Shown: in pieces, positions 57,991 through 64,000 of the stretch
Layout of the letters: each line of letters begins with the position of its first letter
Numbering within the stretch: position 1 is the stretch's first letter
Assembly: GCA_963930775.1 (NCBI GenBank)
Contig: OZ005692.1
Span: 1,075,601 to 1,139,600 of the forward strand
Direction: 5' to 3'
Length of the DNA stretch: 64,000 nt
DNA from: Cliona cf. orientalis
Taxonomy: Eukaryota; Porifera; Demospongiae; Clionaida; Clionaidae
Made by a program: the position numbers and the translations under genes
Notes under the pieces: model-generated
Seen by the model: only the letters and a program-made list of their open reading frames with translations
Told to the model about the DNA's origin: nothing
Database searches by the model: none

Positions 57991-59870
57991 CGTCTGTATA
58001 TCTGTCCCTCTGTTGCTCGAAATTGAATTTTTTTGGTAGTTTACAGTTTACTGTATGTGCATGTGTCAGTTGGTCCACTTAGCCTTCTAAGAGCAGCCAA
58101 TTGTCCCCAATTTTAGAACGCCACTGTGTCTTGCGATGATTAAGCTAAGGTTACTCAATACCTCTGTGACATGTACCTAAACATTAGTACCCTCTTTACT
58201 GATACATGTATTAATTATGTAGTTCACAATATTTTATTTACTCTAGCTTGTACCGATTGCACCCTTTGATGTGTCTTAGACTCGAGATTGAGAACAGCTA
58301 GTATTGCACAACAGCTGCTGCTGCTCTGTCTTGTGGTGCGTTATTCAATAGCTCTGTGTCATGTGTACCGATAATGCATCTAGCTATACTTGCTAAAACT
58401 ATCACCACCTCCATAATAATATTAATATTATACACATACACTCTCTCGGCGCTATAATTGCCATAATTATACCATGTAGACTTTAATTAAAAGCTAAATT
58501 ACGAGTACCTGGAGCATTATATAATTACGCAACAGCTCTGTCTTTAAGTGTGTGCGTTATTCAATAGTTCTGTCAGTGTCATATATTATACCTGGCCTAT
58601 CAGTATGCTAACATACGTTACATTAATAAATACATGCATTGTGAGCAACAGCTCTGTATCATATATCTGTCTGGCCTGTCAGTATGCTAATATTCTAATA
58701 CTCTCTGAACTATACCTATAGCTATGTAGCTCGCTCGTTTGCTCTAAGGCTAATGCATCTATAGGCTCTTGTTCTAATTGTTGTATAGGGCTTGACTTTT
58801 AAACACATGTTAGGGTATTTCAAGAACATCTGTTTGCCATTGTATTCGATGAATAGACGTCCCATTCACCGACTCAGAGATTTCAGCGGTGCAGAGACCT
58901 GCCTACAGTGTTAATTCATTGTCTGCATGACTTAATTAAATTTCCAGCCCACAAATTAACCGACCAATCTGATTCGTACGTGCGTGACGGAAGCTCGTAC
59001 AGTAACTCTGTCGTTGGTAATTGAGGTACATCATATACGTGACTACGGATGATGGATATAATATTATATTTGCATTAGCGACATAATAGTATAATTTGTA
59101 CGTTCACTTTTGGTATATTTTGACGCTAATTGAAAGATAATAATCATTGTAAGCTGGGAGTGTTGTCTTAGTGGTATGGGAATCGGACGCATAATTTGCA
59201 ATAATTACGCCATTATAATGAATTTGCAGACAAAATATTTGAGCTATAGATTACAACATAGTATATATAGTTGACGATGTATATATATTTATGTACTCCA
59301 ATATTAGGTAAGCATTATTAGATACATATACTTATTATGTCTCATTGGCGGTTAATTTTGGCAAATTGAAGATGCTGCAATATCAACATTATTATTAATG
59401 GGAAAGTTAATTAAACTTTCACAGGCTAGCGTGGCAAAACTCGAAAATTTCATACAGTATAATATGGCAGTATGTTATAGATGACAGATCTAGACAAATT
59501 TACAAAAACCTTTTTTCGTCCAAACTATAACTTTCCCGCTGTGCAGTATCTTAGACTAGTGCATGTACTAGCATGTTTAGCATTCTAGAAATATCATGAA
59601 TGGCTTTATCAGTTACAGAGTTGAAATATTAAATAGCAAATTAGCTATACGCAAGAATTCAACATGCGCTACATACAATAGCATTATAGCAGTCAGCTAT
59701 AATAGCGCATTGTCATATTATAGTTAAATTTGTTGGCTAAAATTGATACCCATTTATCGTTATCAAAACTGCATTCTTGGAGCCTTTGTTCTCACATGCA
59801 CTCACACACGCTCAAGTTCAGCCACGTCCACGTAGCTCGTGCGCAGGTGTGCTCAAATTCAGATATAATA

Positions 59871-60037
59871 CAGTGTTCTCCCCAGCATACCTAAGGCATG
59901 TCGGCCCAACAAGCCTTCAGTACAGAGTTTCCTTTGGTGTGGGAATAGGAATTATCCATGTGCTTTGAAGTGGCCACAGGCTCCACCCAAACTATGCCCT
60001 CCCATCATGCCTTGAGTTTAGCTTGGGGAGAACACTG
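59871..60037. mobile_element. 167-bp hAT-like MITE
   Basis: CAGTGTTCTCCCCAGC and GCTTGGGGAGAACACTG form the ends, the CAGTG start usual for hAT elements. ATAATA flanks both sides. It ends 45 bp before the SND1-like exon. Confidence 0.8.
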
Positions 60038-60082
60038 ATAATAATTATACTTTCCCGTGGCTCTCCCCCCCCCCCCCCTCAG

Positions 60083-60193
60083 GAATTTGTCTCCCTCCAA
60101 GATCCGTCAGACAGCTCAGACATTGCGGCCAAGATGATTGCTGAAGGTCTAGTGAGAGTTGAACGAAGGAGAGAGAGAAAGCTAACAAAATTG
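60083..60193 (+). CDS. SND1/Tudor-SN-like exon
   Basis: A 111-bp, 37-codon exon with acceptor CTCAG (behind a C run) and donor GTAAGT, phase 0 at both ends. EFVSLQDPSDSSDIAAKMIAE then GLVRVERRRERKLTKL resembles the last staphylococcal-nuclease-like stretch of SND1 (human: CPHVTLQFADSKGD to VKEGLVMVEVRKEKQFQKV). SND1 is an RNA-binding nuclease-fold protein of RNA-silencing complexes and splicing. The exon expected next (ending in LNLWRYGDF) and the preceding Tudor exons are not visible within reach, so the gene is either spread over long introns and beyond the window or only a fragment. Confidence 0.45.
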
Positions 60194-60671
60194 GTAAGTA
60201 TAAGGTTGTAACTGTAAATGGATAGTGATCATGGCTACTTGAAATGGTTAGCACGTGCTCGTGTTTTTAGCAGGTATGCTGCTAAATCGTCTTAAATGAT
60301 TGCAGCTGGCTGGGTCCTGAATACAGGTCTACGTATATGTAGAATATGGGATATTGTTAGCTATTATAGCTGGAGTTGATGATTCTTGAGAAATAAGCAA
60401 CACTTTATGCATGAGCATGTATTATAAAGTTGTGGTGTTAAAATGACTGGCTAGCACTTACAAGTGCACCCCCGAAAATTACCTGCCATATGGTCTAGCT
60501 GCACCAGGTGTGTCGTGCTCTTAAGTTCCTGATCCCTCCCCCCACCTCTCTCTCTCTCTCTCTCTCCCTCTCTCACACATGCACATACACACAGGTGCAC
60601 ACACATAAGCCTCTACTATACTATATCCTCTATTCCTCAATCAGTGGGTCACTTGTACCACAACACACTCA

Positions 60672-60674
<3 letters not shown>

Positions 60675-60745
<71 letters not shown>
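60675..60745. repeat. (TC)n microsatellite
   Basis: About 70 bp of TC, with a shorter TC run at 60546-60574. Confidence 0.95.
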
Positions 60746-60746
<1 letters not shown>

Positions 60747-61673
60747 GCTCTGTCTCTTTAGGTCTCAACACCCACCCAGCCATGCAGCCATGTTCTCACA
60801 CCTACATGCATGCACCCACTGTTCAATCCCCAATCCATTAGCCCTCCCTTTGTCAGAATATCCTAGCTTCCTCTTTTTGAAGCTTTTGTGTGTCTCCTTC
60901 AACCTTTATAAGTCATTGTTGTTTACACCAAAGCCCAGAAGCACAGCTGCAGTCAATTACCCACCCCACACAATGCATATACTATGTATGTGCATGCGTG
61001 GACGAAGCACAAAGTACACACAAGAATCTGTGGGGTAATGGCCATGCTCTATATAGCTCTATAGCTGGCCACCTGTTTACTACGTTTGCGGTTGGGTTTG
61101 AAAGAGCGGGCGTTTTTAGGCTTCTAAGCTTTGTGGCTTTGCTCCTGTCCAAGCCTTCACGCACCAGCTAGCCTCAAACGGGCGTGAACTATAATATAGC
61201 TAGCTACGTACTATATAGCTACCTGCAGAGGTAAGCTAAATCAGAAAAGCCAGCCAGCCAGGTGTGGGGGGAAGGTAGCTAGAAGGCTTCTCTGATGGGA
61301 ATAATTCAATCTGGTCCACCACCTTAGACAAAGTGACTGTTTTTGTTGATCTGCTTAGCTAGCCTATATGGTGCAGTACTAGCCATGACAATTTGTAATG
61401 TTTTAGCTAGCTACATGAGGGCCCAGAGAAGGGAGGGAGGATGTTAGTGGCTGGGTTAGATAAGCCATGGTTTGGTTTGAAGATATCTGGTTAAGGTAAT
61501 AGCGTAATGGGTGTGGTTTACCAGTTGGCACCTTGGTGTGTGTGGTGAGGCGGCTGAGGTACTTTTGTTGTGTGCTCATGTGTGTGTGCCTGTGGTGGAA
61601 TAAATTTTTAATTATTAAAACCCTTCATCCTTTGTGCGCCCACAATTGCAGTAGTACCTGTTTCTGTGGAGGG

Positions 61674-61678
<5 letters not shown>

Positions 61679-61751
<73 letters not shown>

Positions 61752-61777
61752 GAGAGAGGGAGAGAGAGAGGGAGAGA

Positions 61778-61808
<31 letters not shown>

Positions 61809-61830
61809 GGCGAGGGAGAGAGAGAGAGAT
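61679..61830. repeat. (GA)n tract
   Basis: About 150 bp of GA with GGGA interruptions. Confidence 0.95.
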
Positions 61831-61869
61831 ATAACAGAGACAGACAGAGAGAGTGATGGAGGGAGGGGG

Positions 61870-64000
61870 GGAGGTCTGAACAAGCCATCTTGCACCTTGC
61901 TCAAGCCATGATTATGATTATTATAATATCATCATCATCTTGAAATTCAAAGCTAGCAGTACCCCCCCCCCCCTCCCTCTCCTATAGCTAGTCAACACAT
62001 GATTGTTTGTATGATCACAAACCCACATTCCTCCTTCATGATTTCATGACAACACCGATCATCGTTTAAGCTTTATATTCCCTATAGATATAGTCAGTTT
62101 TGGGTCCAGTAACAATATACATATTCCTGTTAATATTGCTCATGAAAACTCCATGTGATTAATGTTCAGTATACATGTACGTGTGTAGGTTTAGTCCCCT
62201 AAGGATATGTATATTATAATATAAGTAATTAAGTGCTTATGTACGTACGGTCACGTATTAAAACTGATGTGTTTTCATCGACAAATTAGGTATGTAGGCT
62301 GTCGATGTAATTATATGGGGAGATTTTGTCACGAAGGATTTACCTGCAAATACAGTTATGATAACATCTTAAAAGTGTGATGTAAACATTAATATGGAAA
62401 GTTGACGATAAAATATAAAGCCATATACGTAATATTAATAATATTGCATACATGTTTAACTTACATGTATAACATTATGCTTGGACTAGCTATGTAGATT
62501 GTTGTTGCAACGATAGGAGGGTTTTTTTTGTCGAAAGAAAGGAAGTTATTTTCAGTGAGATCACTGTTTTTGAATTCTCAGTTGATCTTGAGTGTAGAAT
62601 CAAAACCACCTCTGCTTCAGTGTTTGATCTTCAGCAAACGATTATCTAACTGTCCAAGGAGTTGGCAGGATGTTATGTTCATGCTCATCAAAACTGTGCA
62701 GTACCGTCCTATAATATATTATAATACACTATAATAATATATATATACCTGCCTAGTACCTGTACTTCAGGTAGACTAGTGTGTATCAAAAACTGTCCCT
62801 ACTCTTCGGGCTTTGTTTTTTTTTCAACTTGTGATTATATCTAACCGTCTAAGGAGTTGGCAGGAGGTGTGTTTGTATATACATATGCACGACTGATGAC
62901 GTAAACTAGCTCTTAGTGACAGTTCCACTCCAAAGTACATATAATAATAATTATTATCTAAGCCACTTGAGCTACGTACATGTATGTAGGTAGTGCGTAT
63001 ATTATATTCCCCTCCACCACTTTTGGTCTGATGACTTAGTTTTAAAATTGTGTGTCTGCATGTGCCTATTCAAATTCTGAATCAGAGCTAGTTTTGCTCA
63101 AGTGGGGGCAGTCAGGAGGAGTGTGTGTATGTGTTAACATAATAATATTACTACAGCAAATTTTAATGCATAGGCCATATTATTAAAAAATTTTAATTAT
63201 TGGTGTGGGGTTTTTAAGGGGGAGTGGTTTAACAGCACTAGCGCTGCATATATTCGATCATCAACTTTATTTTTCTACCTTAATTCCAACAATCAAGGGC
63301 TATAATTATATTGATACGGTGGTTCGGAAAGCCCTTGATTCTGACTAATTTTGAGCGTTGATCGTTTTTCATTGCTCTATATTATATAGTTTGTCTATTT
63401 TGCTGATTGCTATGTTATTTTTACTCTGAGTTATGTTGAAATAAATTAGGTCAATTAGTGTGTCTTAACGAGTTTTCACCGTAAAAGGAAATTTGGAGCG
63501 CGGATCCATAATTGATTCGCTAAATCAATCAATTTACCCAGCACCACCCACACATTCACACACATGATAGTAACATTACATCATCATTACATCATAGATA
63601 TACATACTCATCCACACAATGCAATCAACATTCTCAGCTCATTCATGCCAAATTAGCTTACCTGAGTCAGTTTGACTCAGGAATGTCAAAGCTATGAAAT
63701 TGTCTAATAATATAGCTAATTCTGTCCGGACAATTTGAACATCGCTAACACATAGATACCGGAAAGAATTAAGTTGTATGAAAATAACTATGTGTCTGTA
63801 GGACTCCCCTTGTAATAATGCGATGTAATTATTATGTCATCGTACGTGCTATTAGTACATGTATCTAGATTTGTGATACATGGCCGCATATATAAGATAT
63901 TGATACCGGCCGCCAGTGATTTCCATATAAGGCATTGTTCGATCGTCGATCATTCCTTTATTAATAAAACTGGAAATCTAAGCTGCCCTCTCAGCTAATT
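61870..64000. other. Gene-poor AT-rich DNA
   Basis: No supported gene. A 30-bp phrase with CTAAGGAGTTGGCAGGA occurs at 62640-62670 and 62832-62866. Short hairpins: CAATCAAGGGCT/AGCCCTTGATT (63288-63343) and CCTGAGTCA/TGACTCAGG (63661). Confidence 0.5.

Noticed and set aside
61533-61911. Arg/Glu-rich frames around 61.7 kb
   Set aside because: Produced by the GA tract.

Overview
The window reads as nuclear DNA of an invertebrate animal, most likely a demosponge of the Amphimedon kind. Genes carry many short GT-AG introns. The protein families fit: TKL-like kinases fused to coiled coils and Kelch repeats, death-domain proteins with an unnamed C-terminal module, large beta-helix/multi-pass membrane proteins and GRP-repeat proteins. 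The non-coding DNA is dense with MITEs, palindromes and long dinucleotide tracts. The species call is inference; no marker gene fixes it.

Region 1-6 kb (all minus strand): the 5' part of a two-ubiquitin-like-domain/vWA/alpha-kinase gene that runs off the left edge, then a single-exon kinase-Kelch gene. Region 6-26 kb: a young, repeat-rich duplication zone holding three paralogous two-exon death-domain genes on the plus strand (A 7.7-10.2, B 13.1-18.3, C 24.1-25.7 kb). Between them lie broken copies of neighbours: a peptide-transporter-like fragment (with a LINE inserted in one copy), a copy of the first exon of the vWA-kinase gene, and a scrambled copy of the 3' end of USP19. The rest is a nest of inverted-repeat DNA elements, including a 2.66-kb element with TTAA flanks.

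Region 25.7-43 kb is ordinary gene-dense DNA: an 18-exon USP19-type deubiquitinase (CS, CS, USP with MYND insert; minus), a small secreted protein that appears frameshifted (minus), mitochondrial IF3 (minus) head-to-head with a secreted PTP-fold phosphatase (plus), and a 1213-residue beta-helix/multi-TM receptor-like protein (plus). Region 43-64 kb is gene-poor: one unrecognised exon at 43.6 kb, a possible first exon at 55.1 kb, an SND1/Tudor-SN-like exon at 60.1 kb, and many microsatellites, tandem duplications and MITEs.

Two themes link the genes. Ubiquitin appears as Ubl domains in the left-edge kinase and as the USP19 deubiquitinase. Death-domain signalling appears as the A/B/C family. 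I infer that an ancestral death-domain gene lying tail-to-tail with USP19 was duplicated together with flanking exons, giving A and B plus the USP19 debris, while C still sits 44 bp from the intact USP19 stop codon.
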